From assembly GCA_944392885.1 (NCBI GenBank), contig CALXYG010000075.1, positions 1 to 35,235 of the forward strand: a DNA stretch of 35,235 nucleotides. Reading direction: 5' to 3'. Shown here in pieces: positions 28,704-35,235 of the stretch (position 1 is the stretch's first letter; every line of letters starts with the position of its first letter). The stretch comes from an uncultured Clostridia bacterium. Its GTDB lineage: Bacteria > Bacillota > Clostridia > TANB77 > CAG-508. A program made the position numbers and the translations under genes. Below the pieces are notes generated by a model. The model did not search any database. It was not told where the DNA came from and saw nothing but the letters and a program-made list of their open reading frames with translations.

Positions 28704-29123
28704 ATGGAAGAAAATAAAGAGGTAAATGAAGTAGAAGAGCTAGAAGAACCTGGCAATGGTATAAAAATAGCTGATGATGTAGTAGCTGTTATTGCTGGCG
28801 TTGCTGTATCTGAAGTGCCAGGGGTTGCTGGAATGTCTGGTGGATTTGCTGGAGGAATCTCAGAAGTTTTAAGTGGAAAAAAAAATATGGCAAAAGGAAT
28901 TAAAGTAGAAGTTGGAGAGAAAGAAACAAAAATAGATGTTAATATTATTGTTGAATATGGTTCAAGAATACCTGATGTAGCTTTTGAAATTCAAAACAGA
29001 GTAAAAAAAGCAGTAGAAACAATGACGGGATTAAAAGTTCTAGAAGTCAATGTTCATGTACAAGGGGTTTCAACTGTTGTTGAAAAAACATCTGAAGAAA
29101 CAGACGAAAATAAAGAAGTATAA
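28704..29123 (+). CDS. Asp23/Gls24 family envelope stress protein
   Basis: 139 residues behind AGGAGG. After an acidic N-terminus (1-22), the DUF322 core runs GIKIADDVVAVIAGVAVSEVPGVAGMSGG, then KGIKVEVGEKETKIDVNIIVEYGSRIPDVAFEIQNRVKKAVE and GLKVLEVNVHVQGV, typical of Asp23/Gls24. Such proteins form a layer at the membrane, held by AmaP, and respond to cell-wall stress. The anchor and a DUF2273 protein follow, completing the usual cluster. Confidence 0.92.
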   Translation: MEENKEVNEVEELEEPGNGIKIADDVVAVIAGVAVSEVPGVAGMSGGFAGGISEVLSGKKNMAKGIKVEVGEKETKIDVNIIVEYGSRIPDVAFEIQNRVKKAVETMTGLKVLEVNVHVQGVSTVVEKTSEETDENKEV

Positions 29124-29130
29124 TAAAATT

Positions 29131-29170
29131 CCCTAAAATCATAAAATCAAGCAAACTTATGATTTTAGGG
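29131..29170 (+). terminator. Hairpin between gls24 and amaP
   Basis: 14-bp perfect stem CCCTAAAATCATAA (29131-29144) with its complement at 29157-29170, 12-nt loop, no T tail afterward. Probably a partial terminator or stabiliser that makes gls24 message more abundant than amaP. The core CCTAAAAT/ATTTTAGG is shared with the hairpin at 8402. Confidence 0.6.
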
Positions 29171-29200
29171 ACCTATTACATAAAAGAAAGAGGAAAAAAT

Positions 29201-29764
29201 ATGAAAATTGTAGAAAAAATAGCATTAGCATTATTTTCGAATATTATATTAATAATAGCAATATTATTATGTTTAGTGATTTTTGGATGGCTAGATTTAG
29301 ATGTAATACATGGAATGCTAGAGTATGGTTTTGCAGACAGCACTATTTCTAGTATTATATTGGGAGTATGTGTAGTACTTATATTACTGGCTATTAAGTG
29401 TATATTTTTTGACTCATCATCTAAAGAGGAGGAAAAGGCCAGAGAAGGAATTATGCTTGAAAACGATAACGGTAGATTAATGGTAACAAAAGAAACCTTA
29501 GAAAATTTAGCAAATAGTGTAGTAAAAGGATTTGAAAATACAGAAGGTATTACAAGCAAAGTGGTATTAGATAAAGAAAATAATGTTAGAGTTTTAGTAA
29601 ATTTAACAGTAAAACCAGATACTGTAATTAAAGAACTTTCTAATAATTTACAATCAAGAATTAAAGAAACGATAAAAAAATCATTAGACTTAGATGTAAA
29701 AGAAGTAAATATTAAGGTAAAAAATATTGCTCCTAAAACAGAACACGTAAAAAAGGAGGAATAA
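29201..29764 (+). CDS. amaP: Alkaline shock response membrane anchor protein AmaP
   Basis: 187 residues from ATG 29201 (AAGAGG upstream); an in-frame ATG at 29159 falls in the hairpin and is rejected. Two N-terminal membrane helices (about 5-28 and 46-67) are separated by a short loop, followed by a cytoplasmic domain (about 80-180) with a DUF322-like pattern (VVLDKENNVRVLVNLTVKPD, LDVKEVNIKVKNI). AmaP recruits Asp23/Gls24 proteins to the membrane. Its stop precedes the DUF2273 gene by 2 nt. Confidence 0.87.
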   Translation: MKIVEKIALALFSNIILIIAILLCLVIFGWLDLDVIHGMLEYGFADSTISSIILGVCVVLILLAIKCIFFDSSSKEEEKAREGIMLENDNGRLMVTKETLENLANSVVKGFENTEGITSKVVLDKENNVRVLVNLTVKPDTVIKELSNNLQSRIKETIKKSLDLDVKEVNIKVKNIAPKTEHVKKEE

Positions 29765-29766
29765 AA

Positions 29767-29970
29767 ATGAATAGTTTTAAAGATTTTATTATTCAATATC
29801 GTGGAGCGCTTATTGGAGCATTAGTTGCTATATTGGTTCTATTTACAAACTTATATAAACTAATTATTGGTATTATTTTAATTTGTATAGGTATCTTTGT
29901 TGGAAACTATATTCAACATAATAAATTTGAAGTTAAAGAAAAGTTAAAAAATTTTATTGATAAACTATAA
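29767..29970 (+). CDS. DUF2273 small membrane protein
   Basis: 67 residues with two hydrophobic segments (about 13-28 and 31-48) and a basic tail ending KLKNFIDKL. RGALIGALVAILVLFTNLYKL fits the DUF2273 family found between amaP and gls24 genes. AAAAAGGAGG upstream overlaps the amaP end. Role: probable membrane partner of the Gls24/AmaP layer. Confidence 0.85.
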   Translation: MNSFKDFIIQYRGALIGALVAILVLFTNLYKLIIGIILICIGIFVGNYIQHNKFEVKEKLKNFIDKL

Positions 29971-29982
29971 CTGGAGGCAAAG

Positions 29983-30381
29983 ATGAATCGTTCGGCTATG
30001 AGAGAAATTGCTTTTCAATTTCTATATGGAGCAGAAATACAGAAGGAATTAAAGATAGAACAAATTGAGTTGTTTTTAAAAAATATGGAAACAGAAAATG
30101 ATTTATTAAAAGAATATGTAAATAATATTGTAACAGGGATTATTGAACATAATGATGAAATAAAAAATAAAATTGAAGAGAATTTAAAGCCAGATTGGCA
30201 AATTGAAAGAGTCTCAAAAGTCAATCTTGCACTTTTAAAATTAGCTATTTTCGAAATAAATTTTCAAGGGTTACCATATAAGGCAATTATTAATGAGGTT
30301 GTAGAACTTGCAAAAAAATACGGAGGAGATACATCACAACAATTTATTAATGGAGTACTTGCTAGTATTGTAAACCAGTGA
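29983..30381 (+). CDS. nusB: Transcription antitermination factor NusB
   Basis: 132-residue all-helical protein that pairs with NusE (S10) on boxA during rRNA transcription. Family marks: RSAMREIAFQFLYGAE at the N-terminus, RVSKVNLALLKLAIFEI, GLPYKAIINEVVELAKKYGGDTSQQFINGVL. TGA stop. Lies 12 nt after the DUF2273 gene and 19 nt before xseA; the gls24-amaP-nusB-xseA order is common in clostridia. Confidence 0.97.
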   Translation: MNRSAMREIAFQFLYGAEIQKELKIEQIELFLKNMETENDLLKEYVNNIVTGIIEHNDEIKNKIEENLKPDWQIERVSKVNLALLKLAIFEINFQGLPYKAIINEVVELAKKYGGDTSQQFINGVLASIVNQ

Positions 30382-30400
30382 AACAATAAGGAGTAAACAA

Positions 30401-31588
30401 ATGAAACCAAATCCAATAACTGTAACAGAATTAAATCGATATATGAAAGAAAAAGTAGCGTCTGATGAATTTTTAAATAATGTATTAGTAAAGGGAGAAA
30501 TTTCAAACTTTAAGCTCCACTATACAGGGCATATGTATTTTACATTAAAAGATGAAACCTCCATTATAAAATGCATTATGTTTAAATCACAAGCAGCTAC
30601 TTTAAATTTTACACCAAAAGACGGAACAAAAGTGCTTGTATTTGGTACTGTTTCTGTTTTTGAAAGAGATGGAGTATATCAAATTTATGCTAAAGCTATG
30701 CAAGGAGAAGGAATGGGTACCCTTTATACTGCATATAAAGAATTAAAAGCAAAGTTAGAAAAAGAAGGACTATTCGACCTTACTCATAAAAAGAAAATAC
30801 CAATGATGCCTAAAATAATTGGGGTTCTTACATCCAAAACAGGTTCTGTAATTAGAGATATAATTAATGTAAGTACAAGAAGAAATCCAAATGTTTATAT
30901 ACGTTTATTTCCTGTTCCTGTTCAAGGAGAAGGAGCAGCTGAAGAAATAGCTAATGCAATTTCAATTATGAACAAAAATAAATTAGCAGATGTTCTTATT
31001 CTGGCAAGAGGTGGTGGATCATTAGAAGATTTATGGCCATTTAATGAGGAAATTGTAGCAAGAGCTATTTACTCATCAGAAATCCCAATTATATCTGCAG
31101 TGGGACATGAAACAGATTTTACAATTGCAGATTTTGTAGCTGATTTAAGAGCTCCGACTCCGTCAGCAGCTGCTGAATTAGCTGTAACAGATGTATTTGA
31201 ACTAAAACAGAAAATAGAAGTGTATAAAAATAGATATAAAACATTATTAAAAAAGAAAATAGAATTTATGTGTTTGCGTTATGAAAAATGTATGAAATCT
31301 AGAGCGTTTACAATGCCAAAGCAACGAATTAATGATAATTATGTTTTAATTGATAAAAACATAAAAGACATGATAAACAGCATAAATATTAAAGTAAATA
31401 AGGCTAAAGTAATGGCTGGAAAAACAATTACGAAACTAGATACTTTAAGTCCTCTTAAAACATTAACAAGGGGCTATTGTTTAACAAAATATGATGGGAG
31501 TATTGTAAAAAGCGTTGAACAACTAAAAAAGGATTCAATTGTGAATCTTGTGTTTCATGATGGTTCAAAAGAAGCACAGATATTATAA
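30401..31588 (+). CDS. xseA: Exodeoxyribonuclease VII large subunit
   Basis: Catalytic subunit of single-strand DNA exonuclease VII, 395 residues. N-terminal OB fold (about 1-100: VKGEISNFKLHYTGHMYFTLKD), then the catalytic domain with VLTSKTGSVIRDI, LILARGGGSLEDLWPFNEE, AVGHETDFTIADFVADLRAPTPSAAAE, all highly conserved. A C-terminal coiled coil of about 80 residues binds XseB, encoded 66 nt on. Slightly shorter than many family members (400-450), mainly in the coil. Confidence 0.97.
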   Translation: MKPNPITVTELNRYMKEKVASDEFLNNVLVKGEISNFKLHYTGHMYFTLKDETSIIKCIMFKSQAATLNFTPKDGTKVLVFGTVSVFERDGVYQIYAKAMQGEGMGTLYTAYKELKAKLEKEGLFDLTHKKKIPMMPKIIGVLTSKTGSVIRDIINVSTRRNPNVYIRLFPVPVQGEGAAEEIANAISIMNKNKLADVLILARGGGSLEDLWPFNEEIVARAIYSSEIPIISAVGHETDFTIADFVADLRAPTPSAAAELAVTDVFELKQKIEVYKNRYKTLLKKKIEFMCLRYEKCMKSRAFTMPKQRINDNYVLIDKNIKDMINSINIKVNKAKVMAGKTITKLDTLSPLKTLTRGYCLTKYDGSIVKSVEQLKKDSIVNLVFHDGSKEAQIL

Positions 31589-31654
31589 AAATAGGAAATA
31601 AAAAAAGATATGTTAGATATGGAAGGAATTGACCACTAACAAAGGGGGAAAATT

Positions 31655-31870
31655 ATGAATTTTGAGGAAACAATGAAGAAACTTGAGGAAATCACAGAAG
31701 AATTAGAAAAAGGAAATCTTGACTTAGAAGAATCTGTAAAAAAATTTGAAGAAGGAATGGAACTTTCAAGACAAGCTAGTAAAATATTAGAACAAGCTGA
31801 AAAAAAGATTAATATATTAATTCAAAAAGAAGATAGCATAGAAGAAGAAAAATTCGAAGGAGAAGTATAA
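31655..31870 (+). CDS. xseB: Exodeoxyribonuclease VII small subunit
   Basis: 71 residues: FEETMKKLEEITEELEKGNLDLEESVKKFEEGMELS is the XseB helical hairpin signature, followed by an acidic tail. Several copies wrap the XseA coil. AAAGGGGG upstream. Only 1 nt separates its stop from the next start; the usual neighbour ispA/dxs is replaced by a DUF212 gene. Confidence 0.95.
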   Translation: MNFEETMKKLEEITEELEKGNLDLEESVKKFEEGMELSRQASKILEQAEKKINILIQKEDSIEEEKFEGEV

Positions 31871-31871
31871 A

Positions 31872-32312
31872 ATGGAAATCTTTCAAGAAATTATTTCGAA
31901 TAAAGTAATATGTTTATCTTTTGGACTATGGTTTTGTATTCAATTAAGTAAAGTAATTTCTGATTTAATAAAAACAAAAAAATTTAATTTTAAAAGAATT
32001 TTAGGAGCTGGTGGAATGCCTAGCTCTCATTCGGCAGTTGTGTGTTGCCTGGCTGCACAGGTTGGCAAAAGCTATGGCTTTCATTCTGCTATTTTTGCAA
32101 TGTCTGTTGTTTTTGCATTTGTTGTTATGTATGATGCAGCTGGAATTAGAAGGGCAGCTGGAAAACAAGCAAAAATGTTAAATAAAATAATTGAAACACC
32201 TGGACTAACAACGGTTGAAGTACATGAGAGATTAGTCGAAGTATTAGGACATACACCGACACAGGTTATTGTAGGGGCATTACTAGGCTGTTTTGTTGGA
32301 GCAGTGTTGTAA
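31872..32312 (+). CDS. Divergent PAP2-family (DUF212/YuiD) membrane protein
   Basis: 146 residues with about four membrane helices. GAGGMPSSHSAVVCCLA is the family signature (a PAP2-like SSHSA motif), and MYDAAGIRRAAGKQAKMLNKI and LGHTPTQVIVGALLG are also typical of YuiD. It may be an acid phosphatase-like enzyme acting on a lipid or nucleotide phosphate, but activity is not established for the family. Confidence 0.88.
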   Translation: MEIFQEIISNKVICLSFGLWFCIQLSKVISDLIKTKKFNFKRILGAGGMPSSHSAVVCCLAAQVGKSYGFHSAIFAMSVVFAFVVMYDAAGIRRAAGKQAKMLNKIIETPGLTTVEVHERLVEVLGHTPTQVIVGALLGCFVGAVL

Positions 32313-32329
32313 GATAGGAGGATATTTAT

Positions 32330-33991
32330 TTGAAAGATATTGAGATTTCTAGAAATGTAAAATTAGAACCAATTGTAGATATAGCTAAAAATATTGGAAT
32401 AGGAAAAGAAGAATTAGAATGTTATGGAGAATACAAAGCAAAAATAAATCCAAATCTTTACAAGAGATTAAAAAAAAGAGCAGATGGGAAGCTAATCTTA
32501 GTAACAGCAATTAATCCTACTCCTTTGGGAGAAGGTAAAACTACAATGGCAATTGGACTTGCAGATGGTTTAAGAAAAATTGGTAGAAATTCAATATTAA
32601 CATTAAGGGAACCATCTTTAGGACCAGTTTTTGGAATTAAAGGAGGAGCAACAGGTGGTGGTTATGCACAGGTAGCACCAATGGAAGAGATTAATCTGCA
32701 TTTTACTGGAGACATTCATGCTATTACCTCTGCAAATAATTTGCTCTCTGCAATGATTGATAATCATATTTATTTTGGAAATGAACTAGACTTTAAAAAG
32801 GTTGTATGGAAACGTTGTATTGACTTAAATGATAGGGCTTTACGAGAGATAAAGATAGGTTTATCTGGAGAAAAAAATTTAATTCCAAGAGAAGATGGGT
32901 TTGACATTTCTGTTGCTTCAGAAATAATGGCTATATTTTGTCTAGCAAAAGATATCAAAGATTTAAAAACACGTATTGGCAACATTTTAATAGGTTATAA
33001 TAGTAAAAATGAGCCGATTTATGCAAGAGATTTAAAAGCAGAAGGTGCATTAACGGTATTACTAAAAGAAGCAATAAAACCTAACTTAGTACAAACTCTA
33101 GAACATACTCCAGCTATTATTCATGGAGGACCATTTGCAAATATAGCGCATGGGTGTAACAGTGTTATAGCAACACAAACAGCATTAAAATTGGGAGAAT
33201 ATGTGGTAACTGAAGCAGGTTTTGGTGCAGATTTGGGTGCTGAAAAATTTCTAAATATAAAAACAAGGATATTAGACAAAATTCCAGATGCGGTAGTTTG
33301 TGTGGCAACAATAAAGGCATTAAAATATCATGGAGGAATGTCAAAAGACCAATTAGAAATAGAAAATATAGAATATCTTAAAAAGGGAATAAATAATTTA
33401 AAACGACACATTTCTAATATAAAAGACAAATTTGGAATGAATGTAATTGTTGCTATTAATAAATTTGAACAAGATACCGAAAAAGAAATAGAGTATTTAA
33501 AGGAAGAACTAAAACAACAAAAGATTATGTTGAGTTTAGTTGAAGCATGGGAAAAAGGTGGACTTGGTTCAATAGATTTAGCAAATAAAATTATTGATTT
33601 ATGTGAAAATGAATCAAAGCTCAAATATACTTATTCATTAACTGACAATGTTATTGATAAAATAACTAGTGTTGTTAAGGAGATATATGGAGCACAAGGA
33701 ATAGAAGTTACTGAAAAAGCAAAAGATTCAATAAATGAAATTGAAAAACTTAAATATTCTAATTTGCCAATTTGCATTGCGAAAACGCAATATTCATTTT
33801 CAGATGATCCTAAAAATTTAGAATGTAATAAACCTTTCTTAATTCGTATAAGAGATGTTTGTGTTAAAACAGGAGCAGGATTTATTGTAGTTTATGCCGG
33901 TAATATTTTTTCAATGCCAGGACTACCAAAAAAACCAGCAGCTGAAACAATTGATATTGATGAAAATGACAATATTATAGGAATTTTTTAA
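32330..33991 (+). CDS. fhs: Formate-tetrahydrofolate ligase
   Basis: Makes 10-formyl-THF from formate, THF and ATP, feeding purines, Fmt and, in acetogens, the methyl branch. 553 residues, typical. TTG start at 32330 behind AGGAGG (32317-32322). P-loop TPLGEGKTT (64-72), REPSLGPVFGIKGGATGGGYAQV, HFTGDIHAI, EAGFGADLGAEKF and the tail PGLPKKPAAETIDIDENDNIIGIF are diagnostic. No other Wood-Ljungdahl genes are in view, so acetogenesis is not implied. Confidence 0.98.
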   Translation: MKDIEISRNVKLEPIVDIAKNIGIGKEELECYGEYKAKINPNLYKRLKKRADGKLILVTAINPTPLGEGKTTMAIGLADGLRKIGRNSILTLREPSLGPVFGIKGGATGGGYAQVAPMEEINLHFTGDIHAITSANNLLSAMIDNHIYFGNELDFKKVVWKRCIDLNDRALREIKIGLSGEKNLIPREDGFDISVASEIMAIFCLAKDIKDLKTRIGNILIGYNSKNEPIYARDLKAEGALTVLLKEAIKPNLVQTLEHTPAIIHGGPFANIAHGCNSVIATQTALKLGEYVVTEAGFGADLGAEKFLNIKTRILDKIPDAVVCVATIKALKYHGGMSKDQLEIENIEYLKKGINNLKRHISNIKDKFGMNVIVAINKFEQDTEKEIEYLKEELKQQKIMLSLVEAWEKGGLGSIDLANKIIDLCENESKLKYTYSLTDNVIDKITSVVKEIYGAQGIEVTEKAKDSINEIEKLKYSNLPICIAKTQYSFSDDPKNLECNKPFLIRIRDVCVKTGAGFIVVYAGNIFSMPGLPKKPAAETIDIDENDNIIGIF

Positions 33992-33995
33992 ATAC

Positions 33996-34024
33996 GCATA
34001 ATAAATCTACTTTAGGGGAAAATA
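33996..34024 (+). promoter_or_regulatory. Forespore (SigF/SigG-type) promoter for sleB
   Basis: GCATA at 33996-34000, 14-nt spacer, then GGGGAAAATA at 34015-34024. This fits the SigF pattern GYATA-N15-GGNNANANTW closely (one base short in spacing), and SigG accepts related -35 elements. SleB is forespore-made in Bacillus. The start codon lies 35 nt further on. The transcript would begin after the left arm (34003-34013) of a possible wobble-containing stem with 34045-34055 that could hide the sleB ribosome site in fhs read-through RNA. Confidence 0.5.
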
Positions 34025-34058
34025 AATTTAACAATATTTTCAAAAAGGTGGATTTTTT

Positions 34059-34767
34059 ATGTTAAAACAAAATAAATCAAGAATACAAATAATAACACCA
34101 TTGTCAATAATACTGATTGTATTTTTAATGTTTTTATCTTACAACATTTTTTTTCGCGAGGGAACTAATGAAGTAGAAGCACTTTCAAAATACGGTTCAC
34201 GAGGTGAAGAGGTAAGGCAAATTCAAACTAAATTAAAAAGATGGGGCTATTATAATGGAAATATTGACGGCATTTATGGAACACAAACATTAAATGCTGT
34301 AAAATATTTTCAAAGGAAAAATGGACTTACAGTAGACGGAATAGCAGGGCCAAAGACTCTTGCCGCAATGGGGATAATGAACTCTAGCAATTCTAGTGGT
34401 AGTTCTGCGAGCAATTCAAATGATTTAAATTTGCTGGCAAGGCTAATTTATGCAGAAAGCAGGGGAGAACCTTATACAGGACAAGTAGCAGTGCGGTGCT
34501 GTTGTATTAAATCGTGTTAAAAACCCAAATTTCCCCAATACAATAGCTGGAGTAATTTATCAATCTGGTGCATTTAGTGTTGTAAATGACGGTCAAATTA
34601 ATTTATCACCAAATGAAACAGCAAAAAAAGCAGCACAAGATGCTTTAAATGGTTGGGATCCATCATATGGAGCAATATACTATTTTAATCCCAATACAGC
34701 AACAAATGCGTGGATATGGTCAAGACCCCTTACAGTGCAAATTGGCAATCACCGTTTTTGTAAATAA
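34059..34767 (+). CDS. sleB: Spore cortex-lytic enzyme SleB, split by a +1 shift
   Basis: Germination-specific lytic transglycosylase that opens spore cortex muramic-lactam peptidoglycan. AAAGGTGG sets ATG 34059. N-terminal membrane/signal segment (12-32), a PG_binding_1 domain (43-106: YGSRGEEVRQIQTKLKRWG, GIYGTQTLNAVKYFQ, GLTVDGIAGPKT), a Ser/Asn linker, then the hydrolase_2 domain with catalytic E133 in YAESRGE. The zero frame meets CGG at 34494 and stops at 34520. Skipping C34494 restores GQVAVGAVVLNRVKN and runs to TAA 34767: 235 residues with YYFNPNTATNAWIWSR near the end, as in SleB/CwlJ enzymes. No ypeB follows. Confidence 0.92.
34494..34496 (+). other. CGG +1 frameshift site in sleB
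   Basis: Zero frame: GCA GTG CGG TGC. Skipping C34494 gives GCA GTG GGT GCT, restoring AVGAVVLNR, conserved in the hydrolase_2 family. Three other CGG trinucleotides earlier in the same gene (TAC GGT, GAC GGC, GAC GGA) and one later (GAC GGT) are off-phase and cause no shift. Confidence 0.77.
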
Positions 34768-34813
34768 GTAGTAAATCTAAATAACAAAAATTAAATAATA
34801 TTATTCAAAAACC

Positions 34814-34842
34814 TTGAATAAAAAAAGCACATTTGATATAAT
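34814..34842 (+). promoter_or_regulatory. SigA promoter of a small transcription unit
   Basis: TTGAAT (34814-34819), 17-nt spacer, TATAAT (34837-34842). One of the best SigA matches in the window. Transcription would start near 34849, before a 32-residue ORF and a stable hairpin. Confidence 0.7.
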
Positions 34843-34877
34843 GAAAAAAATAAAACAAAAGAAGTGAGGAAAGTAGC

Positions 34878-34976
34878 ATGGTTGTACACACACACGCACA
34901 ATTAAGTTTAACTAATGGATTAAAAGAAATAGAAGTTACAAAAAAGGTAGCATTAAAAAAAAAGCCTGCCCATTAA
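34878..34976 (+). CDS. 32-residue leader-like ORF
   Basis: ATG 34878 behind GTGAGGA, TAA at 34974. The product begins MVVHTHAQLSLTNGLKEIEV and ends TKKVALKKKPAH; no family recognised. Its last codons form the left arm of the hairpin at 34962-35021, so a ribosome finishing the ORF would block that stem. That layout is typical of leader peptides, though it could be a small basic protein in its own right. This ORF and the hairpin fill the 331-nt gap between sleB and the prepilin-like gene. Confidence 0.4.
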   Translation: MVVHTHAQLSLTNGLKEIEVTKKVALKKKPAH

Positions 34977-35021
34977 GTATAAGTAATTTGTATAATTACA
35001 AAGTGCGAGATGGGTAGGCTT
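34962..35021 (+). terminator. Structured hairpin, possible attenuator
   Basis: Outer 12-bp stem AAGCCTGCCCAT (34962-34973) with ATGGGTAGGCTT (35010-35021), one G-T wobble, enclosing an inner 6-bp hairpin GTAATT/AATTAC (34983-34988, 34994-34999). Only a weak T-rich tail (TGTTTG) follows. It either ends the small unit or controls read-through into the prepilin-like gene at 35099. Confidence 0.6.
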
Positions 35022-35098
35022 GTTTGCTAAAAAATAAAGTTTAAAACCCAAGTTTTTGAACGGAAAAATGCGCAAAATAAAAAAATAGGAGGAAGAAG

Positions 35099-35235
35099 AT
35101 GAAAAAGGAAAGAAAAACACATCCTAAAGAAGAGTTAGGGATAACACTAGTGGCATTGGTAATAACAGTAATAGTATTACTAATATTAGCAGGAGCAGCC
35201 ATAAACATGGCAATAAATAGTGAAGGATTATTTGG
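35099..35235 (+). CDS. Prepilin-like N-methylation domain protein, N-terminus only
   Basis: Starts at ATG 35099 behind AGGAGGAAG and runs off the window after 45 codons. A short basic leader (MKKERKTHPKEELG) precedes ITLVALVITVIVLLILAGAA, a prepilin-peptidase-type cleavage site after Gly and a hydrophobic helix. The usual Glu at +5 is Ala, as is common in the clostridial GITLVALVITIIVLLILAG group, whose functions are mostly unknown. Likely a surface or pseudopilin-like protein. Confidence 0.75.
   Translation, partial: MKKERKTHPKEELGITLVALVITVIVLLILAGAAINMAINSEGLF

Noticed and set aside
29176-29796. 206-residue - strand ORF opposite amaP
   Set aside because: It mirrors a well-supported + strand gene in an AT-rich region, has no recognised domain and no convincing ribosome site; treated as a shadow frame.

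Overview
The window is about 35 kb of very AT-rich bacterial DNA from an anaerobic, endospore-forming Clostridia-type Firmicute. The evidence is AGGAGG-type ribosome sites, TTG and GTG starts, a HrcA/CIRCE heat-shock operon, sporulation genes (dpaB, sleB), formate-tetrahydrofolate ligase, an oxygen-sensitive radical-SAM HemW, a Gls24 envelope cluster and a clostridial prepilin-like N-terminus at the right edge. UGA is an ordinary stop here. I see no tRNA, rRNA, CRISPR array, insertion sequence or prophage. Nearly everything is housekeeping DNA on the + strand; only a tyrosine recombinase and a hemolysin III-family membrane protein lie on the - strand.

Layout: (1) 1-1310: end of acetate kinase, dipicolinate synthase B (dpaB) behind a SigK-like promoter, then two tiny ORFs. 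(2) 1280-3053, minus: XerC-like recombinase and HlyIII. (3) 3232-10859: polA, lytic transglycosylase, acyl-CoA ligase, galE, FMN reductase, HAD phosphatase. (4) 10916-15993: P-type cation ATPase overlapping prmC, a shortened whiA, hemW. (5) 16055-20898: hrcA-grpE-dnaK-dnaJ under CIRCE. (6) 20988-24641: a tiny hydrophobic peptide unit, rsmE, an unknown membrane protein, yicC, remA, rpoZ, gmk. (7) 24687-28497: priA, def, fmt. (8) 28630-33991: gls24, amaP, DUF2273, nusB, xseA, xseB, a DUF212 protein, fhs. (9) 33996-35235: sleB behind a forespore-type promoter, a small leader-like ORF with a hairpin, and the start of a prepilin-like gene.

Main discovery: four genes (dpaB, hemW, priA, sleB) are each split by one extra base, and it is the same event each time. 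A C precedes a conserved glycine codon GGN, so the zero frame meets the codon CGG exactly at the break (620, 15306, 25452, 34494). Skipping that C, or reading CGGN as one glycine, restores a full-length, family-typical protein in all four. Reading every CGG in the window by eye, I found about sixty in the other two phases (NCG GNN or NNC GGN) inside intact genes and none in phase as an arginine codon outside these four sites. This points to an unassigned or hungry CGG codon that directs +1 frameshifting or four-base decoding to glycine, rather than to random mutation or sequencing error.
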